NCBI RefSeq assembly: GCF_001565895.1
Contig: NZ_LSNE01000003.1
Span: 724,257-788,256 of the forward strand
Source: Paraglaciecola hydrolytica
GTDB taxonomy: Bacteria; Pseudomonadota; Gammaproteobacteria; Enterobacterales; Alteromonadaceae
Direction: 5' to 3'
DNA: 64,000 bases
Shown: piece by piece, positions 46,401 through 55,267 of the stretch
How the letters are laid out: the number at the start of each line of letters is the position of its first letter
Numbering within the stretch: the stretch's first letter is position 1
Translations under genes and position numbers: made by a program
Notes under the pieces: model-generated
Told to the model about the DNA's origin: nothing
Database searches by the model: none
What the model saw: only the letters and a program-made list of their open reading frames with translations

Positions 46401-48038
46401 TTAATGTGTTGATTTGAATTTCAATAAATCCGGCACGTTTTCATAACTTACATCGGTTTCAAGCTCAAATAAATTGATCAGGGTTTTGGCTACCGCGTCG
46501 TGACTATTGGTGACTTGGCTTTGTAAACGAGTTGCCGCAATATCGATATCTGAACGTTCATCTGTCCACAATATCACGGGCACATGGGTTTGCGTTTTGG
46601 GAGCAAAGGCATAGGGTAAACCGTGCAGGTACAAACCATTCTCACCTAAGGACTCGCCATGATCGCTGACATACAACATGCTGGTTTGAAATTTCTGGTT
46701 ATTTTTTTTGAGCAACTCAATGACTTTAGACAAAAAATAGTCGGTATACAAAATGCTGTTGTCATAGGCATTGATGATGTCAGCATCGCTACACTGGGAT
46801 AATTCTGCGCTCTGACAAGCTGGCGTAAAACGTTCAAATTCGCGAGGATAACGTTTGTAATACGCAGGCCCGTGACTGCCCATTTGATGTAATACGATAA
46901 AAATATCCTGTTGCTGTTGATCTATATAAGCTTGTAAATCATCTAGCATGCCAACATCTCGGCATTCTTCGTCACACTGTGGATTGACGTTGGCATTTCT
47001 GAAATCTTGAAAGGGTTGGCGCACTGCGACACCCTTAGAATCTGAATTAATATCACGCCACAGGACACTAACTCCTGCTTTAGCAATAATATCAAAGGCG
47101 TTTTCTGTTGCCTCAGCCGTATCCACGTCAAACTCATCTTTAGAAGATAATGAAAACATACAAGGCACAGAAATGGCCGTTGATGTACCACAAGAGCTTA
47201 TCTCCGGATAAAAAATCAAATTAGGCTCCTTGCTTAATAAAGGATTGGTTTGACGTGCGTAACCGTTTAGACCGAAGTGATCAACCCGAGCGGTTTCACC
47301 TACCACCATAATGATCAATTCTCGATTGGGATCGCTAGTAGGTACCTCAGAATAATTGGCCAGTAAGGTAAAGCCCTCTGCATCCAGATTATTAAATTGA
47401 GAGCTGTAGTACTTAATGCCGGAGTAGAGCGGCTGCAGCGGATTGATGTAATAACGCAGTGGTTTATGTTCACGGATAAAGCTAGTGAACTGCGCGCTAA
47501 AACTAAAAATACATAGCGTAATGAGCGACAAAGTAAACAAACTTAGCTTGCCACTGGTTTTGAGTCGCTGCAGCCATTCAGGCTTAGCTGAATTTATGGG
47601 GAGTAGGCTAATCAAGACCATAGGCACTAACAACAAAATGGCTAAGCGCCATAATAAACTTACATTCAATAGATCAGAGGCTTCTGCCATATCAGTTTGT
47701 AAACTATTACGGATCATTTCAACATCTATCACAACACCAAACTGGTCGGCAAAATACGCACTGAGCACACTAATGAATAAGATCAAGGCTATCGCGCCGC
47801 GCAGAGGTAGTACTACTTGAGTAATGGCGATAAGCAAAGCGGTTAAGGCAAAAATAATAAGTGTGACGGCAGCCATAAAACCCAAATTGTCTCGCACAAC
47901 ATACTCTGCAGAAAAATGGGCAAAAAAGCTGCTATTGCAACTTAAGGTGATAAAGGCGCTAAATAATAAAATAAGCGTGCTAGGTGTTAGTTTAGATAAG
48001 CCGAAACGGGCAAAAACCGTATATTGGTTAAGGGACAT
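46401..48038 (-). CDS. eptA: Phosphoethanolamine transferase (EptA/MCR-type)
   Basis: Inner-membrane enzyme that transfers phosphoethanolamine to lipid A and lowers polymyxin binding. Five N-terminal membrane segments (to about residue 200) precede a periplasmic sulfatase-fold domain. The metal-binding Glu is in VVGETARVDHFG, the nucleophilic Thr is T287 in CGTSTAISVPC, and SDHGES supplies further zinc ligands. Paired cysteines (CGTS...PC; CDEEC; CQ...CS) give the usual disulfides. 545 residues, normal. Chromosomal EptA homologues are common in this lineage, so this is not evidence of acquired resistance. The gene symbol is by family; EptA and other paralogues cannot be separated from sequence alone. 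Confidence 0.92.
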   Translation of the reverse strand: MSLNQYTVFARFGLSKLTPSTLILLFSAFITLSCNSSFFAHFSAEYVVRDNLGFMAAVTLIIFALTALLIAITQVVLPLRGAIALILFISVLSAYFADQFGVVIDVEMIRNSLQTDMAEASDLLNVSLLWRLAILLLVPMVLISLLPINSAKPEWLQRLKTSGKLSLFTLSLITLCIFSFSAQFTSFIREHKPLRYYINPLQPLYSGIKYYSSQFNNLDAEGFTLLANYSEVPTSDPNRELIIMVVGETARVDHFGLNGYARQTNPLLSKEPNLIFYPEISSCGTSTAISVPCMFSLSSKDEFDVDTAEATENAFDIIAKAGVSVLWRDINSDSKGVAVRQPFQDFRNANVNPQCDEECRDVGMLDDLQAYIDQQQQDIFIVLHQMGSHGPAYYKRYPREFERFTPACQSAELSQCSDADIINAYDNSILYTDYFLSKVIELLKKNNQKFQTSMLYVSDHGESLGENGLYLHGLPYAFAPKTQTHVPVILWTDERSDIDIAATRLQSQVTNSHDAVAKTLINLFELETDVSYENVPDLLKFKSTH

Positions 48039-48141
48039 AAGCCGTCAAATTGAATAAATTTAAGCACAGCTTATCTCGCTATGCTTAAGTCAGACTTAAC
48101 CTTTTATTCTTGTGAATAGCACTAAGTGTGTTATCTGGACT

Positions 48142-48894
48142 TTAGGGTTTGTTATATAAGTTATCACGCAGTTGTGAAGGCAAAGTGCCAAATAGGGCTT
48201 TAAATTGGCGACTAAAATAACTGTGCTCGGAAAAACCACAACGATAGGCGATTTCAACTATTGGCAATTTACTTTCGATCAGCATCCTGCGCGCGTTTTC
48301 TAAACGGATTTCGTTAATAAATTGTTTGGGGGTTTTGGATAAATATTTTTTAAAACGCCGCTCCAAAGCGCTAACCGACAAAAAGGCCGTATTGGCTAAC
48401 TCTTTAACACATATATCCTTGTGAAAATTCTCTCGCACGTATTCGACCGGCGCTTTGATGGCATCGATACTGGAAAGTACTTGTGAGGTTTTATTCATTA
48501 ATTGAGTAAAACCAAAGGTACCTACAATATTATTTTTTTGGTCAAACAGTGGACGTTTTGAGGTTGCAAACCAAGCAAAATCTCCCGTTTTTAACATATT
48601 CAATTCTATCCGATCAGTAATGAATTGACCGTTCATCACACTGTGGTCATCACTAATGAATTGTTTGGCAATGTGTGGCGGGAAAAAATCCAGATCGGAT
48701 TTACCTAGAATTTGCTGCAAAGTATGTAAACCCAAATGTTCGACATATCTATTGTTGGCGTAAACCACACAACTTTGAGCGTCTTTAATCCAAAAAATAG
48801 TATTGGGCAGCAAATCAAACATGTGCAAAATTTGCTCTAAACCCAAGACGTTTTGTAAAAACACCTGACTGTCAGCCAATAACTTTTTATCCAT
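48142..48894 (-). CDS. PAS-domain AraC family regulator
   Basis: A 250-residue regulator: an N-terminal PAS domain (about residues 15-130, with LPNTIFWIKDAQSCVVYANNRYVEHLG and the DLDFFPPHIAKQF stretch) and a C-terminal AraC double helix-turn-helix (about 150-245, ICVKELANTAFLSVSALERRFKKY and GFSEHSYFSRQFKALFG). PAS-AraC proteins of this kind sense small ligands or redox state; the ligand is unknown. It is divergent from an exported sugar-isomerase-like gene across about 254 bases and may regulate it. Confidence 0.9.
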   Translation of the reverse strand: MDKKLLADSQVFLQNVLGLEQILHMFDLLPNTIFWIKDAQSCVVYANNRYVEHLGLHTLQQILGKSDLDFFPPHIAKQFISDDHSVMNGQFITDRIELNMLKTGDFAWFATSKRPLFDQKNNIVGTFGFTQLMNKTSQVLSSIDAIKAPVEYVRENFHKDICVKELANTAFLSVSALERRFKKYLSKTPKQFINEIRLENARRMLIESKLPIVEIAYRCGFSEHSYFSRQFKALFGTLPSQLRDNLYNKP

Positions 48895-49148
48895 TACAGA
48901 CCTTTATCTATTTGCCTTTAAAATATGTAGCGCCGAATTGTTGGCATATTCAGTGGTTTCGCAAAACAAAGCCATTTGAGTGACACCAAGCTAATTTTTG
49001 GCAAAGTATGCCGCCGAAAATTTATCAACTCAAGCCGATTTATTATTAGCTAAAGTTTTCACCATCACACTAGACTAAGAAACTTGTTAATAAAGTGTAA
49101 ATTTGGCACCTAAGGCGCTGAGTTAAACCTTAAATAGAGAGAATTTTT

Positions 49149-50021
49149 ATGTCGTTAGTTTTATTGAATACTTGTCGCCGTGTATGGTGTATTTGCGGTG
49201 TTATGCTCATCGCCAGTTCAACGTTAATACCCCTTAGCGCCCACGAGTTAGGATTGCAGTTATATAGTGTCAGGCATCAAATGGAAAAAGATGTGGATGC
49301 CACTTTTGCTGAAATCAACAAATGGGGTCTAACGCTTGTAGAAGGCGGCGGAGCACTGTATGGCCATTCCATCGATAACTACCGCAATTTTTTGCTAAAA
49401 AATAATTTGGAAATGGCCAGTGTTGACGCTTCCTATGAAGAGCTGCGCGATAATCCAATTGCTGTCGTGTATAAGGCGCGTTTTTTTGGATCTCGTTTTG
49501 CGACTTTTTATTGGATACCCCATGACGGCTCCAAGCCCTTTGATTTCGAAACCGCCAAAAATGCGGTAACCATGATGAATAAGGCCGGTCTTTTGTTAAA
49601 ACAACACGGTATTACTTTGCAATACCACCCCCATGGTTATGAGTTTTATGCCTATGAAGATGGCACCCTGCTTGACTATATGATCCAAAATACTCACCAA
49701 GCCCAGTTTCAAATGGATGTATTTTGGATGAAACAAGGTGGCATGGATCCAACGGCGTTGTTGCAAAAATACCCTGGACGTTTTACCTCCCTCCATCTCA
49801 AAGATCGCTTAAAAGGCACCGCCAATACTAAAAATGGCAGTGGTGATAACGAAAGTAATGTTGTGCTGGGCGAAGGAGATGTGGGTATTGCCAAGGTCGT
49901 TGCTGAAGCGAAAAAACAAGGTATACGTTATTTCTTTTTAGAAGATGAATCCTCTCGTGTGATGGAGCAAATACCTAAAAGTATCGACTTTCTGCATACA
50001 CTGGATGGCGTGATAAAATGA
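49149..50021 (+). CDS. Exported TIM-barrel protein (sugar phosphate isomerase/epimerase family)
   Basis: A 290-residue protein with a signal peptide (about residues 1-30, ending near SAHE) followed by a xylose-isomerase-like TIM barrel: GLQLYSVRHQM, LQYHPHGYEF, FQMDVFWMKQGG, LHLKDRL and FFLEDESS are the metal- and substrate-binding strands of the family. The HPHGYEF and LHLKDR motifs suggest a divalent metal site. Such exported members are frequent in Bacteroidetes and marine Proteobacteria; substrate is unknown, and an epimerase or dehydratase-like keto-glycoside role is possible. AGAGAGAA lies before the ATG. Divergent from the PAS-AraC regulator. Confidence 0.83.
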   Translation: MSLVLLNTCRRVWCICGVMLIASSTLIPLSAHELGLQLYSVRHQMEKDVDATFAEINKWGLTLVEGGGALYGHSIDNYRNFLLKNNLEMASVDASYEELRDNPIAVVYKARFFGSRFATFYWIPHDGSKPFDFETAKNAVTMMNKAGLLLKQHGITLQYHPHGYEFYAYEDGTLLDYMIQNTHQAQFQMDVFWMKQGGMDPTALLQKYPGRFTSLHLKDRLKGTANTKNGSGDNESNVVLGEGDVGIAKVVAEAKKQGIRYFFLEDESSRVMEQIPKSIDFLHTLDGVIK

Positions 50022-50164
50022 GCACTAAGCGCCATCTAAATCATTGCCTTGCTCAGAGTAATCAGACTTAATCAGCTAAATAATTATAAGCGGCTGATAT
50101 TGCTGGTACTTTTTAAGGATCTTTGCTGTAATATGCTTAAAAAATAGCAGGTTCGTTAAGACAA

Positions 50165-51094
50165 ATGCAGATTGGTTGGCGGGAATATATCAAACGCCGC
50201 TTTAGAAGGGCTTCAAAATACCATTGTGTGGGTATTGAATATGGTGTTGATGAATTATACATCGCCACACTGCAAGTCATCGATGGTAAATTAACTTGGG
50301 TTAAGCAACACAAAATGGTCTGGGATGACTGGCAAGACAGTCTAAAGGATTATGTTGCTGCACAAGGCCTCGACAATACCCGCTGCCAAGTCACGCTGGC
50401 GATTTCTAAATATCAATTATTGCAGTTAGACAAACCCGCCGTACCTGAAACTGAAATCAATCAAGCCTTACAATGGACAGTCAAAGAGCAATTGTTTAGC
50501 GATGGTGATTTAGCGGTAGACTATTTTGATTTACCCGCTGCCCCCGCCAATGCCAAAAAACTCAATGTGGTGGCAATTGGCAAAAATGAAGTTGAAGCTT
50601 TAAGAGATGGCATATTAGATGCCGGACTTAATCTGGTTAATATCAGTATTGAAGAGCTGACCACCTCCAATATTCTGCCACCCAGTGACGATGCTGCGAT
50701 TATTTTGCATCAAAACCCCGGTGACCAAATAAGCTTAAACATAGTTAAAAAGGGTTTGTTGTACTTTTCACGGCGTTTACGCTCCTACGAAAATTTAGCT
50801 AATTTTTCTGTGCAAGAATTCCAGATGGGCATAGCCGACAATCTAGCTTTGGAAATCCAACGGTCAATGGATTACTTCGAAAGTCAGTTGCGTCAGGCAC
50901 CGGTCAAACAAGTGTATATTTCACTGGATACTCCCCACCAAGATACCTTAGCTGATCTCATTAAAGAGGTTATTTTTGTCAAAATAAGCCGGCTTGAATC
51001 CAATGTGGAGAGCGTCCCCGGATTAATACAACATCCCAGTTATTTTGCTTGTTTGGGCGCCGCCCTTGATGTTGTCAGTGAGTCAAAACCATGA
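50165..51094 (+). CDS. mshI: MSHA biogenesis protein MshI (PilM-like)
   Basis: Cytoplasmic actin-like protein of the MSHA type IV pilus assembly platform. The CVGIEYGVDELYIATLQ start has the PilM-like phosphate-1 strand, and the rest follows an ASKHA-type fold (VTLAISKYQLLQLDKPAVPETEI). At 309 residues it lacks the membrane part found in fused MshI of some Vibrio; that part is encoded by the next gene, whose ATG overlaps this stop by four bases (ATGA). It is the first recognisable gene of the locus. Confidence 0.88.
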   Translation: MQIGWREYIKRRFRRASKYHCVGIEYGVDELYIATLQVIDGKLTWVKQHKMVWDDWQDSLKDYVAAQGLDNTRCQVTLAISKYQLLQLDKPAVPETEINQALQWTVKEQLFSDGDLAVDYFDLPAAPANAKKLNVVAIGKNEVEALRDGILDAGLNLVNISIEELTTSNILPPSDDAAIILHQNPGDQISLNIVKKGLLYFSRRLRSYENLANFSVQEFQMGIADNLALEIQRSMDYFESQLRQAPVKQVYISLDTPHQDTLADLIKEVIFVKISRLESNVESVPGLIQHPSYFACLGAALDVVSESKP

Positions 51095-51717
51095 AGACCA
51101 AGGTTAATCTCTACGCCATTGAGTTTCATCCCAAACTACGTTTGTTAAGTTTGCAAATTACCCTCGTGGTGTGTGCTGTGATGTTGCTGCTGTGTGTCGC
51201 TTATTGGTTTTATGGCTTTGCCCAGCAGCAAAGCTTGACGACAGAATTAGAATTTAGTCAGTTACAAAAAAGTCAGCATGCGGGCGTCGTCACTGCCCTA
51301 CAAACCGAGCTTGCTACCCTTAAAAAAGATCCTCAGTTGTTGCTTGATGTGGAGCAAAACCTGCAAATCTTGGCGCTTAAAAAACGAGTCTTAGAAGAAA
51401 TTCAGGGGCAGGAAGAACTAAAGTCGAGCGGTTTTGCTCAGCTTATGGCGGAACTGGCCGACAAACACCAAAGTGGCTTGTGGTTAACCTATATAGGTTT
51501 GGATGGCCGTCAGGTTCGTTTAGAAGGCACCACACTTGAATCATCGTTAGTGCCTAAGTGGTTGAACAACTTAGGTGCGACGGCCTATTTTAAAGGTCAG
51601 GAATTTGCTGAAACCCGTTTATTCAGAAACACCGAACAGCAATTGAATTTTGTGATTGCCAGCTCGGTCGCCGATGCAAAAGACAATGCATCCGCTGGAG
51701 CAAACGTAAATGAATAA
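51091..51717 (+). CDS. MSHA biogenesis protein, PilN-like (MshI2)
   Basis: A 208-residue bitopic inner-membrane protein: short cytoplasmic N-terminus (about 20 residues, KVNLYAIEFHPKLRLLSLQ, the PilN-type tail that binds PilM), one membrane segment at about 24-45, then coiled coil and a periplasmic ferredoxin-like domain. It serves as the PilN equivalent, linking MshI to MshJ. The ATG overlaps the mshI stop (ATGA), and its end overlaps mshJ by 8 bases. Confidence 0.8.
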   Translation: MKTKVNLYAIEFHPKLRLLSLQITLVVCAVMLLLCVAYWFYGFAQQQSLTTELEFSQLQKSQHAGVVTALQTELATLKKDPQLLLDVEQNLQILALKKRVLEEIQGQEELKSSGFAQLMAELADKHQSGLWLTYIGLDGRQVRLEGTTLESSLVPKWLNNLGATAYFKGQEFAETRLFRNTEQQLNFVIASSVADAKDNASAGANVNE

Positions 51718-52387
51718 CCCTTTGTTGCGTGAATACAACAAATTGGCCACACGTTTTGATGAATTGAGTGTGCGTGAACAAGTGATGATATTGCTGTGCA
51801 CTATCACTTTAGTGGTTTTTGTGGCGTATTTTGTTTTGCTTGAACCCCAATGGCAGCAAAACGCTACTATCACTAAAAATATCACACGTAACCAACAAGA
51901 TGTGGCTGCACTAGCGGAGCAAACTCAAGACTTAACCAAGGCCTTACAACAAGATCCTAATGTATCGATTAAACAACGAATTGGAGATATTCAGCAGCAA
52001 ATAAGTGCAGTTGAAACACAACTCGCCTTGCAAACTGCCAACTTAGTCCAAGCCAACAAAATGCCACAAATGTTAGAAAAGGTCTTGGCTAGTTCTGATA
52101 AATTAACCCTGATTAGCCTGCAATCTATTCCACCCCATGCTATTTCTTTTACTCAGAATAGCGAGCCGCAGGGCAATAGTGGTGAGGCCGCCTTATATCG
52201 CCATGGGGTTAAACTGATCGTAGAAGGCAGCTATTTTGAGGTGCAAAGTTATCTTGAAAAACTAGAAGCCCTAGAGTGGCAGTTTTATTGGAAAAAGTTT
52301 GATTACAAGGTCAGTGAATATCCAGTGGCAACTGTCGAGCTGGAGATCTATACATTAAGTACTAATAAGGCATTCATAGGTGTATAA
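51710..52387 (+). CDS. mshJ: MSHA biogenesis protein MshJ (PilO-like)
   Basis: A 225-residue inner-membrane protein with one membrane segment at about residues 27-46 (VMILLCTITLVVFVAYFVLL), a following coiled coil (residues about 55-110) and a periplasmic domain typical of PilO/GspM-like alignment proteins. It presumably pairs with the PilN-like protein before it. Its start is 8 bases inside the preceding gene, and its stop is directly followed by the mshK ATG without a gap. Confidence 0.82.
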   Translation: MNNPLLREYNKLATRFDELSVREQVMILLCTITLVVFVAYFVLLEPQWQQNATITKNITRNQQDVAALAEQTQDLTKALQQDPNVSIKQRIGDIQQQISAVETQLALQTANLVQANKMPQMLEKVLASSDKLTLISLQSIPPHAISFTQNSEPQGNSGEAALYRHGVKLIVEGSYFEVQSYLEKLEALEWQFYWKKFDYKVSEYPVATVELEIYTLSTNKAFIGV

Positions 52388-52720
52388 ATGACATATTACC
52401 GTTACTTGTTGCTACTCTTATTATTAAGTGCTCCACTGAGTGTCCAAGGCAAGACTGATCCAACTCGGCCACAAAATTATACTAAAAACATGCTAAGTGA
52501 AGAACAAAATAATGAACTGTCTCTGTCGGCTATTTTTGTTACAGGCAATACTAAACAAGCCATTATTAATGGCCTTAGTTATGGAGAAGGGCAAAGTGTT
52601 TATGCCTATAAAGTCGTGTCTATTAGCGCAAATAAAGTAGAATTAAGTGGCCCACAAGGTAAGCAGTTACTTTTCATCAATAATAATAACGTCAAGAAAG
52701 ATGCTAAAAATGGTTTTTAG
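52388..52720 (+). CDS. mshK: MSHA biogenesis protein MshK
   Basis: A 110-residue periplasmic protein with a signal peptide (about residues 1-20). The mature part starts with the typical DPTRP motif of MshK/PilP/GspC-like homology-region domains and forms a small beta-rich domain (SAIFVTGNTKQAIINGLSYGEGQ) that contacts the secretin. Its ATG directly follows the mshJ stop, and its end overlaps the start of mshL. Confidence 0.82.
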   Translation: MTYYRYLLLLLLLSAPLSVQGKTDPTRPQNYTKNMLSEEQNNELSLSAIFVTGNTKQAIINGLSYGEGQSVYAYKVVSISANKVELSGPQGKQLLFINNNNVKKDAKNGF

Positions 52721-54356
52721 GAAAATAACATTAATCACTTTAGGCACCTTAATTTGTGCCTGCCAAACTCATCAAAAACCTGAGCAGTCGAAGCTTGCGT
52801 TGGATTCTGCCATAGCTGAATACCAGCAGGAGCAAACAAGTCCAGCTAAACATTTGGATACCTTGCCTGATGCGGTTAGTCAGGCCTTGTTACCTACTCA
52901 TAACTCAAATGACAACCAACTTTTTGGCGAAAATAAATACGATATCAACGCACAAAATATCCAAGCCTCGGCTTTTTTTGCTGGCATTGTTAAAGACACG
53001 CCTTACAGTGTGGCGATTCATCCTGAAGTCACTGGCGCTATTTCGTTAGATTTAAAACAAGTGTCTTTGACTGATGTATTTGAGTTGGTATCTGAGTTAT
53101 ATGGTTATGATATTCAGCGTAAACAAAACATTTATCGCATTTATCCTGCCGGTTTACGTACTGAAACACTGGCGGTCAATTATTTATTAATGAAACGTGA
53201 TGGTGCCACCCAAACGAGTATTACTTCTGGTGGGGTATCACAGGCACAAAGTAATACTAGCAATAGTTCTAACAATAATTTTTCCGGCAACTCAAGTAGT
53301 GGCAGCAGCAATAACAACAATTTTAATAGCAGTAATAACAATGGCACGAATATATCTACCCGCACCGAAACGGATTTTTGGACAGAATTACTGACAACCT
53401 TAAAATCCATGATAGGCGAGCAAGCCGGTAAAAGTGTGATGGTGACACCGCAAGCCGGGTTGGTCACCGTACGTGCTATGCCTGAAGAAATCCGCGCGAT
53501 TAAGAGCTTTTTGCAAATTTCAGAAGAAATTGTGCAGCGTCAGGTTATTTTGGAAGCCAGAATTATTGAGGTCTCGCTCAGTGATGGTTATCAGCAGGGT
53601 ATAAACTGGAACCAAATTCTCGCCAGCAGTGGTAGCACCGATTTTCAGTATTCTACTAACGGTGGCAGCATAGGCGATAGCATTAGCGCGACCTTAGGCA
53701 ATATTACTAGTTTATCTTTTATCAATAAGGATTTTTCTGGTGTGCTGTCGTTACTCTCGACCCAAGGCAATGTGCAAGTCCTATCTAGCCCCAGAGTAAC
53801 CGCGGTAAACAATCAAAAAGCGGTGATCAAGGTAGGTGATGACGAATATTTTGTTACTGATGTCTCCAGTCAAAGCACCATTTCATCAAGCACCACGTCG
53901 GTGGTACCTAATATTGAATTAACCCCCTTCTTTTCTGGCATTGCCTTAGATGTCACTCCACAAATCGATAAAAACGGCGGCGTTTTGTTGCATGTTCATC
54001 CTTCGGTGATTGAAACTCAAGAGCAAGAAAAAGTGGTTACCCTAAATCAGGAGCAGTTTATTTTGCCTTTGGCGCAGAGCAATATTCGTGAGTCAGATAC
54101 CATTATCCATGCTAGATCAGGTGAGATAGTGGTGATAGGTGGCTTGATGCAATCCATGATCTCCGAAACCGAATCGAAAACACCTTTTATTGGTGATATC
54201 CCCTTGTTTGGCAATTTGTTTAAGTCCAAACGCCAGACTGAAGTTAAAAAAGAATTAGTGATCTTACTCAAACCGACAGTGGTGGATAGTGAAACCTGGC
54301 GGAATCAGCTACAACGTAGCAGAGACCAAATGGCAGACTGGTTACACGTGGAGTAA
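52710..54356 (+). CDS. mshL: MSHA secretin MshL, outer-membrane pore
   Basis: Outer-membrane secretin ring through which the pilus exits. A lipoprotein-type signal ends near CAC(QT). An N0/secretin-TonB-like domain (VKDTPYSVAIHPEVTGAISLDL) is followed by N-domains, an Asn/Ser-rich linker (about residues 181-216), and the secretin core with VLSSPRVTAVNNQKAVIKVG, VPNIELTPFF and the closing VVIGGLMQS...KTPFIGDIPLFGNLFKS motif. About 548 residues. I start at the ATG at 52710, which has AAGAAAG at good spacing; 52701 is the alternative. The gene overlaps the end of mshK. Confidence 0.92.
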   Translation: MVFRKITLITLGTLICACQTHQKPEQSKLALDSAIAEYQQEQTSPAKHLDTLPDAVSQALLPTHNSNDNQLFGENKYDINAQNIQASAFFAGIVKDTPYSVAIHPEVTGAISLDLKQVSLTDVFELVSELYGYDIQRKQNIYRIYPAGLRTETLAVNYLLMKRDGATQTSITSGGVSQAQSNTSNSSNNNFSGNSSSGSSNNNNFNSSNNNGTNISTRTETDFWTELLTTLKSMIGEQAGKSVMVTPQAGLVTVRAMPEEIRAIKSFLQISEEIVQRQVILEARIIEVSLSDGYQQGINWNQILASSGSTDFQYSTNGGSIGDSISATLGNITSLSFINKDFSGVLSLLSTQGNVQVLSSPRVTAVNNQKAVIKVGDDEYFVTDVSSQSTISSSTTSVVPNIELTPFFSGIALDVTPQIDKNGGVLLHVHPSVIETQEQEKVVTLNQEQFILPLAQSNIRESDTIIHARSGEIVVIGGLMQSMISETESKTPFIGDIPLFGNLFKSKRQTEVKKELVILLKPTVVDSETWRNQLQRSRDQMADWLHVE

Positions 54357-54358
54357 CT

Positions 54359-55267
54359 ATGTATCTTTACCACTATGGTATTAGAGAACTGCCTTTTACT
54401 CTTACCCCCAATACGAGCTATTTTTTTGGCCTGCCCAGCCATAAAGAAGCCATTCAGGTATTACTGACCGCGCTAAAAAGTGGTGAAGGGTTTATTAAAG
54501 TGACAGGCGAAGTGGGCACAGGTAAAACCCTGATTTGTCGCAAGTTACTCAATGAGTTACCTGATCATTTTGTCGCGGCTTATATCCCCAACCCCTATTT
54601 AAACCCAGCTGAACTGCGCCGCTCTGTGGCTAGCGAGTTGCAAGTTGAATTAAGTGCGACAGCCGACCAACAAGAGTTCACCCAGCGTATTCAACAGCGG
54701 CTAATTGATATCCATCGGCACAATCAAAGTGCCGTGCTAATCATCGACGAAGCCCAAGCCTTGCCGGTCGAAAGTATTGAAGCCTTGCGCCTAATGACCA
54801 ACCTTGAAACAGAATCCCGTAAATTGCTACAGGTGGTACTGTTTGGTCAGCCAGAGTTAAACGATAAGTTAGCCTTACCTGAACTACGTCAATTAAAACA
54901 ACGGGTGACCTTTGCCTATTCTTTGCAGTTAATGGATGCGGATCAAGTTTATCAGTATGTGCGTCATCGACTTAATGTGGCGGGTTATCGTGGTGTTGAA
55001 GTGTTTTCTGCAAAATGCAGCAAACTCTTATTTAAAGCCAGTAAAGGCACTCCACGGATAGTTAATGTACTTTGCCATAAAGCGCTAATGCTGGCTTACG
55101 GTGAAGGAGTGCAGCAAGTTAGTGCCGAGCATATTAAACTGGCAATCAAAGATACCGAAGCGGCACAAGCCAGTCGATCTCATTGGATTTTACACACTGC
55201 ATTAATGGCAGTGGTTGCGCTATCTACTGCGCTGGCCTACTACTTTTTGTTAGAGAGTAGCCAATGA
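54359..55267 (+). CDS. mshM: MSHA biogenesis protein MshM (ExeA-like ATPase)
   Basis: AAA-type ATPase of 302 residues. Walker A is GEVGTGKT (about residues 51-58) and Walker B LIIDEAQ (about 132-138), followed by the C-terminal AAA lid. A single membrane segment near the C-terminus (WILHTALMAVVALSTALAYYFLL) anchors it. ExeA-like ATPases help install the secretin. Two bases after mshL; the stop overlaps the mshN ATG by four bases. Confidence 0.9.
   Translation: MYLYHYGIRELPFTLTPNTSYFFGLPSHKEAIQVLLTALKSGEGFIKVTGEVGTGKTLICRKLLNELPDHFVAAYIPNPYLNPAELRRSVASELQVELSATADQQEFTQRIQQRLIDIHRHNQSAVLIIDEAQALPVESIEALRLMTNLETESRKLLQVVLFGQPELNDKLALPELRQLKQRVTFAYSLQLMDADQVYQYVRHRLNVAGYRGVEVFSAKCSKLLFKASKGTPRIVNVLCHKALMLAYGEGVQQVSAEHIKLAIKDTEAAQASRSHWILHTALMAVVALSTALAYYFLLESSQ

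Noticed and set aside
46401..48038. Acquired colistin-resistance gene
   Set aside because: No insertion sequence, transposase or atypical composition nearby; it appears to be a resident chromosomal gene.
53180..53467. 95-codon Leu-rich ORF antisense to mshL
   Set aside because: It is the reverse reading of the Asn/Ser-rich linker and the repeats explain its composition.
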